Assembly: GCA_948144175.1 (NCBI GenBank)
Contig: CANXME010000542.1
Location: 744,001-808,000, forward strand
DNA: 64,000 nucleotides
Origin: Closterium sp. NIES-65
Taxonomy: Eukaryota > Streptophyta > Zygnematophyceae > Desmidiales > Closteriaceae
Reading direction: 5' to 3'
A program made the translations under genes and the position numbers. Of this stretch, positions 25,410 through 37,645 are shown in pieces. Under the pieces are notes generated by a model. That model was not told the DNA's origin and did not search any database. It saw only the letters and a program-made list of their open reading frames with translations. The first letter of the stretch is position 1; each line of letters opens with the position of its first letter.

Positions 25410-28400
25410 GGCGGTGTGGTGAAAGGGGCCCACAACGGGCCTGGTTGGAGGGCGGGGCCGCGACAAGGGGCGGGGCCGCGACGAGGGGCGGGGCCGCGAC
25501 GGTCGGGCAGGGCCGCTTCGAGGGGCAGGGCCGCGACACAGGGCGGGGCCGCGACGTAGGGCGGGGCCGCGACGGTCGGGGCGGGGCCGCGACGTAGGGC
25601 AGGGCCGCTTCGAGGGGCGGGGCCGCGACGCAGGGCGGGGCCGCGACGTAGGGCGGGGCCGCGACGTAGGGCAGGGCCGCGACGGTCATGACAGAAGGAA
25701 GTCCTGTGATGAAGTCCTGTGATGAAGTCGAGGCTAACGACTTGCCATGGCTGCTCCGGTACGGGTAGAGGCTGAAGTAACCCTGATTTTTTCTGCTTGC
25801 TGCTCTTCATCCGCTGGCACGTGTCGCATGAGGTGACAAACTGCTGCACGTCTGCTGCCATCCCGGAGCAGTAGTAGTACTTTGCTATCCCTGCTAACGT
25901 CTTGTTGCTCCCGAAATGTCCCGCGTAAGGTACGTCGTGAAACTCCTCCAATAGGATCTGCTGTAGTGGGGCGTAATTCGGTACCCAAATCTTTCCTGAA
26001 CCCTTCGTTACAGCTAAGTCTTTCTCCCACTGTAACAGCTTCTTGGTCTGTGCTGTAGCAATCTCTGCGTCCACGGAGTACCCATGTTGGAATAGACCCT
26101 TCAGCAGAGGGTTCATCCCATCGAGCTGGATGCCTGCTACATGTCCGGGGCGGCTCAATGCGTCTGCCTTGTTGTGTAGCCTGGGCTTGTAGATGATGTC
26201 GTAGTGGAAGTGAGTTTCCAGGAAGTCCACCCACCGCACCTGTCGTCGTGAGAGTGTCGGCTGCGACTTCAGGTATTTGAGACTGCAGTGGTCAGTATAG
26301 ACTGTGGTCTTGGCTCCCTCTAGGTAACACCTCCACGCCTTGAAGGCTATGACTATCGCTAAGGATTCCTTGTCATGGATGGGGTAGTTCAGTTCTTCTC
26401 CGTGTAGCTTCTTACTGAGGTAGGCGATGGGTTGCAAACCGTGTCCGTGATCCTGCATCAACACTGCTCCGACTGCTTGGTCACTAGCGTCTGCTTCCAC
26501 CACGTAGTCCTTGTCTGGATCTGTTAGGATGAGTACTGGCGCTGTAGTCAGTGCTGTCTGTAGCTGCTCCATGGCTTGCTGATGAGGGGTATCCCATTTG
26601 TAGGGCGTATCCTTTTTCAGTAGGTCGGTTAGTGGTGCTGCTATCTTAGCATGCTGCGGCACGAACCCGTTGCAGTAGTTGGCGAAGCCTAGGAACTGCT
26701 GCAACTCCTTCACGTTCTCCGGAACTTTCCACTTCTCGACGGCTTCGATTTTCCACGGGTCCACGTGTACACCCTCGGCACTCACCATGTGCCCGATAAA
26801 CTGCACCTTCTTCAGGGCGAAGTCGCTCTTCGACAGCTTCATGTTCTTGAAGTAGATGAGAATATCGTCCAGGTACACCACCACGCACTCGTCCAACAGG
26901 GGCCGTAAGATGTGATTCATCTCCGCCTGAAACGTTGCTGGTGCGTTGCAGAGTCCGAACGGCATCACCAAGTATTCGTAGGAGCCGTATCTAGTACGGA
27001 ACGCCGTCTTGTGGATCGAGTTGTCCGCCATCTTGATCTGCCAGTAACTCGACCGTAGGTCCAGCTTCGAAAATATTGTTGCTCCACACAGTTGATCCAG
27101 AAGGTCGTCGATGCACGGTATGAGGTATTTGTTTTTTACTGTCAATTTGTTCAGTGCGCAGTAGTCAATGCACATCCATAAACTGCCGTCTGGTTTTGGA
27201 GTGAAGAGGACTGGTGCACCGTAGGGAGAGATGGATGGACGGATCAGTTGTCTGTCTAGTAGATTATCTATTTCTTCATGTCTGTCAGTTCGGTCGGACT
27301 CAGTCGGTATGGTGCACGTGAGACGGGTTTCGCACGTGGTTCCTCCACGATCTCGTGCTCGTGGGCGCGTGCAGGGGGTACGCCTGTAGGTAGGTCGTCG
27401 GGCATTATATCCTTGCACTGCTCCAAGACCTCCTTCACTGCTGCAGGTAGCTCCGAACTCGGCTTCTCCTCCTCTGCTGCTGCCATAACCAGTGCTAAGT
27501 AGCCCCGTGTTACTCTCGTTCATCATCCGTTCGAATCGTGCCAGTGTCATTTCAGGAACGCTCCCTGTATCCGTCCATCTTCGCAGCTCCACTCGTTTCC
27601 CGTTGTTGTAGATGTACGCCTTCCTGTTGACCCAGTCGATCTCGGGGTTGAACCGCTTCAAGAAATCTCGCCCCAAGATGAAATCTGGTCCCTTGATGTT
27701 CGTGATCGGCAATGTCGGCTTCCACCTCAGCGCCCCTATATGCAGCTGCAGTGATGCTTCACTGTGGATGGGAAGTTTCGTATCGTCCACCATCGTTGTC
27801 GTGAACTTGGTCTCCTCCGAAGATTCCCCAATTTTCTCCAACGTCCCATGGTCGCACACCGAGTGAGACGCACCGCTGTCCACCAGTGCTTGGAGGCGTC
27901 GCCCGTTGCAAATCACCTCGAGTAGTAGTGGTTGTTGCTGCTCCGAGTAACCATAGATGGTCTCGCTTATAGGATCGTAGGGTACGTCGAATAGATCATC
28001 CCTCGGTCCTGCGCTCGAAGCTGCTCACTCCATATCAGTTTTCAACTGAGTTGAGTTAGAAGGATTTATCCGAGGCCGATTCAGCTTCGTCTTGGCCTGG
28101 AACCTTCCCTTAAGCCTTTGCAGCTGTGTAGGCTTCACCTGTGGGTAATTGGGAGCCTAAACACTGTGCTGCGGGGAGAGAATATTAACTCCTTGGAACG
28201 CACGGCCCTTTTCCACGCTCCGGAGTGGTTTGCCCAACTTCTTAGTACCTGAATAATGTCTGAAGGCTTTTTCTTGGCCTTGAAATCTCCCCTGGATTTT
28301 TTAAGGCTTGAAAACCTTGAGAGGGAATATTCTTACTCTCGGGGGTGTTCGACTGGAGTTTCCCGGTCGGTGTAGAGTCTTGTTTCGCGGAGCCTCCATT

Positions 28401-30202
28401 TGTCTCGGCGATTTCCCCTGTTGCCGGCCGGTCGTGGCATTTTAAATTCACGCCATCGTATCCTCCTGTTTTTGCCATCGTGGATGTCACACTGTTGTTG
28501 CCCTGCAGCTCCGCTCGTGCCTTCTTCATTTTCCAACACGCCAAGAGTCGATGTCCTGCTGCGCCGCAAAATTCGCACTTCTCATATTTTGTCGGCCGCT
28601 GCTTCGCGTCGATCTTGTTGACATCCATTGGGTCGGCGGTCATGGGTGGTGCCGATCGCTTCGTGCCAAATGATCAGTTCGGCATGTGGCATCGCGTCTC
28701 GGGCTCACATTGCATTAGCGCATCGAATCTCTCTGCTGCACACACCATGTCGTGGTAAATGTTGTAGTTTGCGGCAATCACCTGTCGGCGGACTTCCATC
28801 TTTAGCCCCTCGATATAAGCTTGGATTTTTTCCCCTTCGGTCAGGTCGATAATTCGGTTGAAGAGGCTCTCCATCTGCTGCGTGTACTGTGTTACACTAC
28901 CGAACTGTTTATGCCGATGAATCTGCTGCCGCGCCATGTAGCTGGAGTTGATTGGTTCGAAACGTTGAATTAAAGCTTCCCGAAACTGCGTCCATGACCC
29001 CTCGCCTCGGATCTTATTGTTGTTGTAAATCCACTCGAGCGCTGGGCCTCGTAACAGTGTCGCTGCGAGCCGAATCCGCATTGCATCGTCTGTCGGGGTC
29101 GTACAGCCAACGGCCTCGAAGTAAATTTCGAGGGTCGCAATGAATCGACGAACGTCAGTGTCTCTCGCATTCAGATTGAACGTCTCCGGTAGCCTCGGAC
29201 GTGCCACCTCAAGATTCACTGTAGTCGCTGCCACTGCTGCTGGGTGAAGTGTCGGTGTAGCCGCTGCTGGTGCTGACGTCGCTGCTGCATTCGCTGCTGC
29301 GTTCGCTGCAGCTATGGTGGCTACCGACTGGTTCGCGAGAAGCTCCTCTATTCGCTGGAGTGCTGCTTGCGTCTGGTCCAGGCCGGTGTGTAAATCCGCT
29401 ATGTTTCGTACGGAATTATCACCGTTTTCCTCCATTTGACGATTTACCGGAAGATTTGCGACGGAAATCATTAAAGTCTAGGCGCTGGTTATCTTACTGT
29501 GAGTCGAATCGGCTGTAGAATTGACGAGCGCTGATTCTGTAGGTCGCGTAGTTCTCCCTTAGTCGAAATTTGCGTCCAATCTCGGCCGTTGAGAAGAAAT
29601 TCGATCCGACGCTCCAAATTCCAACGTTTTTGGGCTAAATTCTCAGGGCCTGAGATTCGAGTCGATCTGACGGTCGAAATTCCAACTTTTTTGCCACTAG
29701 ACCTGAGGAGTGTTCAAAAACCGGTTCGAGGGAAACGTTAGAAAATAGCGCGGAACAGGTTTACGTACCCGAATCGGCACTTTCCGTTGTCGCCCCCGCA
29801 GTTTTAAAAGCTAGGTTTAAGCGGTCGAAAAACTTCGCTTCTAAACAGGCTCTGATTACCAAGTGTGAGAATCTACGATCGAGCTCAGAAAAGAGAATGT
29901 GAATTGAATGATCACCTGGGTACAAGACGAGGCTATATATAGGCTCGACACAAGGCCCCGTAACCAGGTGTTACGCGAAGGTTCCGCGGGTCTCGAAGCG
30001 TCCCGAACAGATCCTTCCCGAATTCGATAGAAGGCAATTCTGTGGCAACCGAAAAGCCAGAATTCGGTGCACGAAACCTAGCTCGGTGCTATAACTTAAA
30101 AAAAAATATAGGAAAGCACCTAGCCTAGGAAATCAAGCAATTCATGCATTCATATAATTATCCTATGCTAGAAATAGCATGATAAGCCGTCGTACTCTCA
30201 CA
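23169..30202 (-). mobile_element. Ty3/gypsy chromovirus E, nested in D
   Basis: Minus-strand fossil with LTRs 23169-23536 and 29864-30202 (TGTGAG to CTCACA, about 5% different by eye) and a perfect target duplication GTATA (23164-23168 and 30203-30207). The primer site (TGGTAATCAGAGC, minus) is just inside the right LTR. In coding order: gag (29471-28674), zinc knuckle (CEFCGAAGHRLLACW, about 28580), protease (LQALVDSGASHSVCD, about 27890), RT (VVYLDDILIYF, about 26870), RNase H (VVEADASDQAVGAVL, about 26490), integrase zinc region (HFGSNKTLAGI, CDTCQRMKSSK), integrase core (VVIDKFSKMGHF, LISDRDPRFTSKFW) and a C-terminal chromodomain (FLIRWKRYDPTEDSW, about 23640). The chromodomain places it with chromoviruses. 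It is interrupted by F and has a few further breaks; RT to integrase is otherwise well preserved. Confidence 0.9.
24579..25693 (-). mobile_element. Non-autonomous one-LTR insertion F, nested in E
   Basis: Insert in the integrase region of E, bounded by a perfect GAAGG duplication (24574-24578 and 25694-25698). The left part (24579-24707) is a copia-type LTR ending ATTCTGACA followed by CACCCCCAT, the minus-strand purine tract. The interior has no gag or pol. It carries GC-rich sequence (24840-25200) and repeats of gggccgcgacg (25440-25690) like the leader of element B, plus a long G run (25379-25407). Only one LTR is recognisable. The leader similarity suggests a derivative of the B family. 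Confidence 0.75.
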
Positions 30203-33200
30203 GTATATATAGAGATCACAGTACACGCAAGGCCTAAAACAAGTGAGGAAAAGTGGGCACCAGCCCCAGCAAAGTGCAGAAGCGCTGATGATCACCAGGC
30301 TGAAGTGCCTTGGTGAATATATCAACAGTGTTGGCCTAAGAGGCCACGTAACGCAGACGAAGCTGAACGCACTGCTGCAGCTCTTGAGCAAGGAAGTAAC
30401 AGAGAGCGATGTGCTTCGTTCTGTGCTCTAGTCTGTGCTCCGCACACAAGGCAATGGCAGCCTTGTTGTCGACGTACAGCACTGGAGGAGAACTAGGCCG
30501 CTCTCCCAGGTCGGTCAGCAGGTAGGTGAGCCAGCGTAACTCCTGTGCAGCCATGGCTGTGGCGTAGATCTCAGCCTCACAACTGGAGCTGAGAACTGAA
30601 GACGAACGCGTAGAACACCACGAAATTGAGCCAAGGCTGAAGGTGTAACCCTATGACGACCACTGAGTAGCCTGGTCGTCAACCCAAGAAGCGTCTGAGT
30701 GCCCAGTGAGAACAACTCAGCTTCCTCCTCCAAGCACGAGCCCCATGCCCGATGTACTGCAATACCCTCTTTGCAGCATCCCAGTGCGCCTTTCGGTGCC
30801 TGCTAGGAGCCACGTAGCGGGCAAGAAGGCCAAGAGGGTATGCTAGGTCAGGACGAGTGCAAGTCATCAGGTACTTGAGGCAACCAACTAGCTCTAGGTA
30901 AGGACCACTCGACTCTACGGACCCATCCAAAGGCAGAGCTGAGAGCGAGTGACCTATAGCCAGAGGAGTGGCCTGTGCCGAGGACCTGGTGAAGCCGAAG
31001 CGCTGAAGGACCTGCTGCACCATGTGTGACTGAGTCATGGTGATGGTGCGGCGTGCTCTGTCCCGGGTGATCTGCAAGCCAAGGTAACTGCGCAGCTCAC
31101 CCAGGTCAGTGCACGTGTGTCTCTTCTACAGCTCCGACTTCACCAGAGCGAGAGCCTCAGTGTCAGCAGTGGCAAAGACCAAGTCGTCGACGTACACGAG
31201 GATGTAGAACGGCGGCAGCGAAGTGTCGGTGCACAGAAACAGCGACGGGTCAGCAGTAGAAGGCGCGAACCCAAGAGCCGCAAGCGTAGTCCTCAGTGTG
31301 TCGTGCCACTCACGTGGCGCCTTGCGGAGACCGTAGACCTGCCGCCGGAGGCTCCACTGGGTACCAGGAGGGAACGACCCAGTGAAGCCAGGAGGGCGGC
31401 ATAGCCAGATCTCCTCGTGCAGGCTGCCCTGCAAGAAAGCTGTGCTGAAGTCAAGAGAATGAAGCTCGTAGTCATGCTGAGCGGCAACGTGTAGCAGCAC
31501 CCGAAGAGTGGTCATCTTCGGGGTGGGGGAGAAGGTCTGAAAGAAGTCTAATCCCTCTCGCTGACTGAAGCAGGACACAGGCAACACAGGACAAGACTCA
31601 GGCTCACGACGGTCTGTAAGACCGCCTGTCGGACCAGTGTAGGGAGAAGGACCAGGAAGCGGCGAGGCAGGCGGTAACTGTGACTGCGACTGGACAGGCA
31701 GAGGGAGGAGGACTAGGAGGAGGCGGCTGACCAAGAACCTGCTGAAGGAGTGGAACGAAGTTCGGCTGCGGCCGTGAAGTGCCCCCAGCAGCAGAGGAGA
31801 CAGCACAAGAACCTCCAGCAACTCCAGCAGAACCTCCAGCTGCTCTAGCAGCACCTCCAGCACCTCCAGTACCTCCAGCAGCTCCAGCAAAACCTCCAGC
31901 AGCTCCAGCAAAACCTCCAGCAGCTCCAGCAGCACCTCCAGTACCTCGAGTACCTCTAGTAGCTCCAGCAAAACCTCCAGCAGCTCCAGCAAAACCTTCT
32001 TCAGCTCCAGCAGCACCAGCAGCACCTCCACGAGCTCCAGGACCTCCACCAGAAGTAGGGTCTCCAGCGGGCGGTATCACAACACCAGGAGCTCCACTCC
32101 GGAGGCTGCAGCGCTGAGCGTACCACTCACGGAGCCGCTGAGGGGAGGGACACTCCGGCTCCAAAACGGCACCCGCAGGACCACTCGCCCCAACTCCAGC
32201 AGACCCCCCAGCTCCACAAGCCCCACGATGGAGGCTGTAGCACTGGGAGTACCACTCACGCAGCTGCTGCGAAGAAGGAGCGCTAGCAGGCGCAATACAG
32301 TCAGTCTCAAAGTTCCCAGCCTCAGCGCCTCTAGGCGCAACACCCCCAGTCGCAGCACCTCCAGGCTCAGCACCCGCAGTCTCCGCACCCCCAGTCTCAG
32401 CACTCCCAGGCTCAGCACCCTCAGTCTCAACACCTTTAGGCTCAGCGCCCCCAGACCCAGCACCCCCAGGCTTAGCGCCCCCAGACCCAGCACCACCAGG
32501 CTCAGCTCGCTCAGCACCTCGCACAGGACCATAGTCAACAGCTACCTCGATAGGCTCGACCGGGTCTACCTGGGAAACACCTGAGGGAGCAGCACCCTGG
32601 GGAGGCAGGGGGTCTACCGAACCAGAACCTGGCGTGAGGAAGAGCCGCGGAGGGGGGAGCGGGGCAGTGCAGTAGGGGAAGAGACGGTAAATGGGTCTCG
32701 ATTCGTCAAAGGTGACGTCCTGAGAGGCGAAGACCCGGCGTGAGGTGGGGTGGTAAAATTGTCAGCCAGGCGCGTTAGGGACAAAGCCAAGGAAGACACA
32801 GGGAACGGCATGGGAGGAGAGCTTGTCCGCGGACGTATCGCGGACAAAGGCTCGACATCCCCAGACGCGGAACACCGACGCATCGCCAACCTCCCCCTTC
32901 CAACGCAGGGTAGGCGAGGTCTCTGGAACAGAGACTCGGGGCCAGAGGTTGAGCTGATGCGTGGCGTACTACACTGCAAACGGCCATAGGAAATGGGGGG
33001 CAGCTGCATGGATCATGGAAGTACGAGCGACCTCCATGACAAGACCAATGTGGCACTCAGCAACCCCTTTCTGCTGCGGAGAGGCCGGGAGTGTGAACGA
33101 CTGGGTGATGCCGTGCTCCGCACAGTAGGCTGCCAAGAGGTCAGAGGAAAACTCGCTACCTCTGTCAGAGTGCAGACGCAGGACAGGAAAGTCCGACTGT

Positions 33201-36200
33201 AACCGCTGGCGGAGCTGGAGACGAGCAGCGCGGATCCAGGGGATCAAGACATCAGGGACCTCACCCTTGGTACGCAAGGGGAAGACCGTGGTGTAGCGCG
33301 TGTAGTCGTCGACGACTAGCAGAAAGTACCGCTCGTGGCCCTGTCCCTGGACGCGGGCCGGGCCCCACACTTCCAGGTGGAGAGTCTGCAAGGGAGCCTT
33401 TGTGGGAGGGAACGAGGAGGAGTGAGGTGCGGCGCGCTGCCGCCCCTCGACACAGGGAAGACAGGGAGGAGCAGGCGAGGGTGGGAGAGGAGGGAGAACC
33501 CTGGGAAGACCAGAGACAAGGTACCTGGAGTGCATGCCGCGAAGACGCTGCACTGACGGGTGACCAAGGCGGTGGTGCGAGAGGACAGTCCTGTGCGACA
33601 GGGAGCGACACGAGCAGGGAGGCGACAGCTGACCTGACGCAGACGCAGCCACCTGAGAAGACTCAGTGGTCAGTGTGTACAAGTCCGACCCCGGCTGCCG
33701 AGTGAAGGTAGCCAGGTGACGAGCCGTCCGCGCACACGTGCAGTGCGTCACACGCTCGTAGGCCGGGGTGAACTGGTGAACAACCGCGTCCTGGAGCGCG
33801 GAACCTGCCACCAAGTTCGTAGAGAACGAGGGGAGGTAGAGGCCCGACAGCGTGCCAGACGGGACAGTAGGACAAGGAAGGGCACTGGTGGAGGTCGCAA
33901 GGACCGGACCCCCTGAGGGGTCAGCCAGGGAGACAGCAACCGGTCGAGGAAGCTGCTCTAGGGCAGTGCGGTCGCGGAAGAAGCAGCGGGAAGCACCTGA
34001 GTTCAGTGTGAAGGTGTGCAGTGCCTCAGTAGGTGCAGCACCAGCAGACGTAGACGCACTAGCACCTAGGGCAGCAGCCTCACCAGGACCTAGAGCAGCA
34101 GACGTGCTAGCACCTAGAACTGCAGCCTCACTGGTCCCAATGCCCGTGTCGGGCGGTACACTAAGGTAACAGTCACCCTCAGCACTAATAGTCAATGCAT
34201 ACATAGCAGAAGAATAGCATCATAATCAAGAGCAAAGATATCAATCCCCTTCTTAAGAAGATCAGCCCAACGGGGCAGCTCAGAGGCGTCAGGAAACTGC
34301 TCGCGCCAAGAGTCGTCAAGGCGAAAGAAACAGCGCTGTGCCGTGTGAAACCTCCCACAAGTCTGGCCAGTGCGGTCCCCCGTACGGATGACATACGGGT
34401 AGGTACCCCCTCCCCCAGACCCCCCACGCTAAGAGTACCACTCACGGAGCTGCTGGGGCGAGGGAGTCTCGCCGGGGCGCTGCTGCTGCTGCCGCTGGCC
34501 ACCGCCAAACCCCCCCGCTGCACCGCTCCACCGCGCCCGCCACCCGCTCCACCGCCGCCACCAATGCCACCACCACCTCCACCACCCCCACCACCGCCGC
34601 CGCCGCCACCACCCCCTGTGCCGCCACTGACCCCCCCACCACCCGCACCACTCCCACTCCCGCCACCACCCCCTGTGCCGCCACTGACCCCCCCACCACC
34701 CGCACCACTCCCACTCCCGCCACCACCCCCGCCCCCCCCACCTCCTCCACCGCCGCCGCCCCCACCTACACCTCCACCTCCACCACCCCTGCCCCCCTTG
34801 CCCATGCCGCCCTTGCGTCTCCCACTAGGAGCAGACGCGGCCCCGACCCCCTCAGCTCCAAGGAAGTCGACAGCAGCAGCAGATGCAATGGAGGGGAGGA
34901 GGGGGGAGGGGGAGCACCCCTCAAAGAAGGGGGTGCGGGGGTCACCACAAGAGGCACCTACAGCGAGAATGCTCTTCTCAGCTGCTAGGAGCTCCTTCTC
35001 GAGGAGGTCGACAGTGAGGTCAGTGGGAGAGAGGGCGAGAAACTGGTCCCTGACCGTGCGAAGGGAGTCAGGGAGGCGGATGACACGGTGGTATAGGGTG
35101 AGGTATATCGGGGGAGGGGGGGGGGGGGGTTCTTGGCAAGGAAATCAGGGGGGAGCGCGGCACGGTAGCGGAGGTCACTGGTACGGAGGTGGGTGATGAG
35201 GTCAGCTACAGTGGCAAAGGCGGACAGGTCGGGGAAGAGGTAGGGCAGGGAGAGACGGCCTATAGCAGCTGTGGCAGGGGAGGAGTAGCGCGCGACTACT
35301 GCGTCGTACAACTCCTTGGCGGTCTTATGCTGTCCGAAGTGCTCGCGCTCATCTAACGATAGGTGACTGCAAACGGCTAGGCGGGCGTGTCAATCACGGG
35401 TCTGCCACTGGGAGCGAGCAGTACTGTCAGCAGTAGCGGGAGGTGCGAGAGCAGCGCCTGACGTATGGTCATACAGGGAGACATCGTCCTTGGCAGTAAT
35501 CTGGAGGAACAGATGAAGGTCATCTAACCACACCTCAAACTTAATCGGGCGACCCTTTGCGTCAAAGGTGAGAATGGATGGGGTGGCCATAGTGGCAGTA
35601 GGAACAGAAGCAGTAGTAGCAGTAGTACAGTAGGAACAGGAACAGGGGTTGCCGCAGGTGGGGCACAGTAGGGCGGCGCGGCTCGGCTAGGGCGGCGCGG
35701 CTCGGTTCGGGCAGCGCGGCTCAGTTCGGGCGGCGCGGCTCGGTTCGGGCTGTGCGGCTCGGCTCGGTCTGGGCTACGCGGCGGTGCGTCCCTGGGGGCA
35801 TGCGCGTGGGCGGCTGTAGCGGGCGGGCCGTGGCGGCTCGTGGGCCTTACTAGCGCGCGGGCGGCCTAGAAAGGGCGTCGCGGCAGCCTACGGGCGGGGC
35901 TGCCGGTCGTTAGCGGGCTACACGCGGCCAGGAGGGCCAGTCGACAAGCTGCTCGTGGCGGCGTGGGCGGCTTACGGGCGGCGCGCGCTCAGAAACGGCC
36001 GCGCGCGGGCTGCTAGAGGGCGACGCGCGGGAAAAAAAAAGGCCGCGCGCGGCACTAGCAAGCCGCGCACAGGCAGCAGGAGAAGACGAGGCGCACGAGG
36101 GCGCACTAGGAGAATGGCGCTCGAGGGCGCTAGGATGATAAGGCGCTCGAGGGTGCTTCTAACAATGGGCCCTTAGGTGAGTCCTAGGTCTAGAACCTAA

Positions 36201-36344
36201 GCTCTTAATACCATGTCAAGAATGTGAAGTGATTGAACTATGAAAAGTTTGAGTACAAGTAGCAAACCCTAACTTTGTGTACCCCCTAAAGGCTAACCCA
36301 CTATAGCCTACACAACAATAACACATATAGTGTTTGACCGTTTT

Positions 36345-37523
36345 AATTCGATTACCCTGATTTTGTAAGGCTAGTCATATTGTAACCCTTCCCCCAAAAG
36401 TGTAGCAATTATATCACCATGTATAAATCAGGCTGTCTGTTTTGTTGCCCGTACCAGCCAGGGTATGTTAAAAATACCATTTCACCGTATCCTCGCACCT
36501 GTAGTTTCACGCTGTAGGATTCTGCCAAGCTGCACCAACAACAAAACATTCTGCTCACCGACATCCTTTGCTGTGAAAGTGGTTGGTCTTGTTTTTTCTT
36601 GCTGTCATTGCTATTCGTCCTCGTGACAACTTTGGCTGCCAACACTTAGTTGTTTTCTTGACAGCGTATTGCATTTGTGGTGGGAGCACCGTCGTGAACG
36701 AAGGACGGAGCGCACTGTACTTGGACGATGTGTCTCTTGCCTCATGGACGCCATGCACGCTTGGAATGGTGAGGGGTTTCTTGCTTATGCTTCTTGCAAA
36801 GAACTATCGTTCATCCCAGCCCGTTCACCTCTGTTCCACACCTCTGACTAACTAATCCTCCGTGTGCTTTGGCCTAACTAATCCTCCGTGTGCTCTGGCC
36901 TAACTAATCCTCCGTGTGCTTGTTTGCATGTACGGATTCAAGCAACACCTCAGCGCCATCTCCACCCATCTGCATGAGCGTCAACTTCAGCACATCAATT
37001 CTTCGCCGTGCCTCAGGATAAGCATTTATGAAAGCGCCGATCGTGTCCACGGGAAACATGATCCTTTAAGCCACTTTCCTCAAAGAAAGGGCGGTCGTCA
37101 CTGAGTTTGTCACTCTCCTCTCTAAGAAACGCACTAACGCAGCATCGCTTATCTCTGTGCTGTTGTAGTACTTGAGACAGATCAGCGTCGACTTGCAAAA
37201 GATCGTCGAGATTGCCGCTGAAGGAGCTCCCGTCATGGTCGATTCACAAGCCGGAGTTGTTTTCCACCTAAGGACAGAGATTGAACATCTCGTGTCTACT
37301 CACTACACTGCGTCACCGTTCGTAGCTCAATCCTAACACCACATGTTGCACCGCTTTGTCGCAGGGAGGCTTTGGCGGCCAAGAAATCGGCTCTTAAAGT
37401 GGCCAAGCTCAACATCGTCGACGATGTTGTCAGCGGACTGGCAGACATTCTCGGCAGGAGTCACGTGAAGAATCAGCGCTTCATGCGCCCGCTCATCTTC
37501 TGACAGACAAACCTGGAGGCGTA
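36345..37523. other. Unassigned sequence upstream of the hAT fragment
   Basis: No gene I can defend. A short triplication of CTAACTAATCCTCCGTGTGC lies at about 36846-36920. This may be the degraded 5' part of the hAT transposon that becomes recognisable at 37524. Confidence 0.35.
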
Positions 37524-37645
37524 GGGGATTCATGCCATCAGATGGCTGTCACGAGGCAAAGCCATCCAGCGGCTACTTGAAGTGTTGTCAGCTGCCATGC
37601 TCGCGCTGAAGGAGAACTCTGCCATGTTGTGGGAGGTGGTAACCT
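37524..37645 (+). pseudogene. hAT transposase, 5' fragment (ZNF862-like)
   Basis: The plus strand reads GIHAIRWLSRGKAIQRLLEV followed by LSAAMLALKEN and WEVVTL. The RWLSRGKA...RLLEV pattern is typical of the RNase-H-fold part of ZNF862/KIAA1586-like hAT transposases. The reading stops at the left LTR of copia element H, and the same protein type resumes at about 44204, beyond H. I infer one hAT gene split by the insertion. Upstream coding sequence is not recognisable and an in-frame TGA lies at 37501-37503, so the copy is a pseudogene. Confidence 0.6.

Larger units (their letters stand above)
22841..36339 (-). mobile_element. Ty1/copia retrotransposon D (host of nested E and F)
   Basis: Minus-strand fossil of the A/B lineage. 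LTRs 22841-22966 and 36214-36339, about 8 differences in 126 bp (roughly 6%). The primer site (TGGTATTAAGAGC, minus) is at 36201-36213. GTTTT lies on both sides (22836-22840 and 36340-36344), a probable target duplication. In coding order: GC-rich leader (36180-35600), gag starting MATPSILTFDAKG at 35590, a long Gly-rich block (34805-34440), protease (TLNSGASRCFFRD, about 34000), integrase (LHLEVWGPARV, HSDRGSEFSSD; 33430-32970), a GAEPGGAGSGGA-type linker running into AGAAGGFAGAAGG-type repeats (32520-31780), RT (31560-30780) and RNase H (30730-30240). The 3' UTR is split by element E. It is broken, with several breaks. Confidence 0.85.

Noticed and set aside
25205-27916. A single 903-codon minus-strand ORF
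   Set aside because: It is gypsy E pol running into the inserted element F at about 25693, not one gene.
34185-34805. Glycine-rich protein gene
   Set aside because: It is the Gly-rich block inside gag of copia D, in phase with its surroundings.
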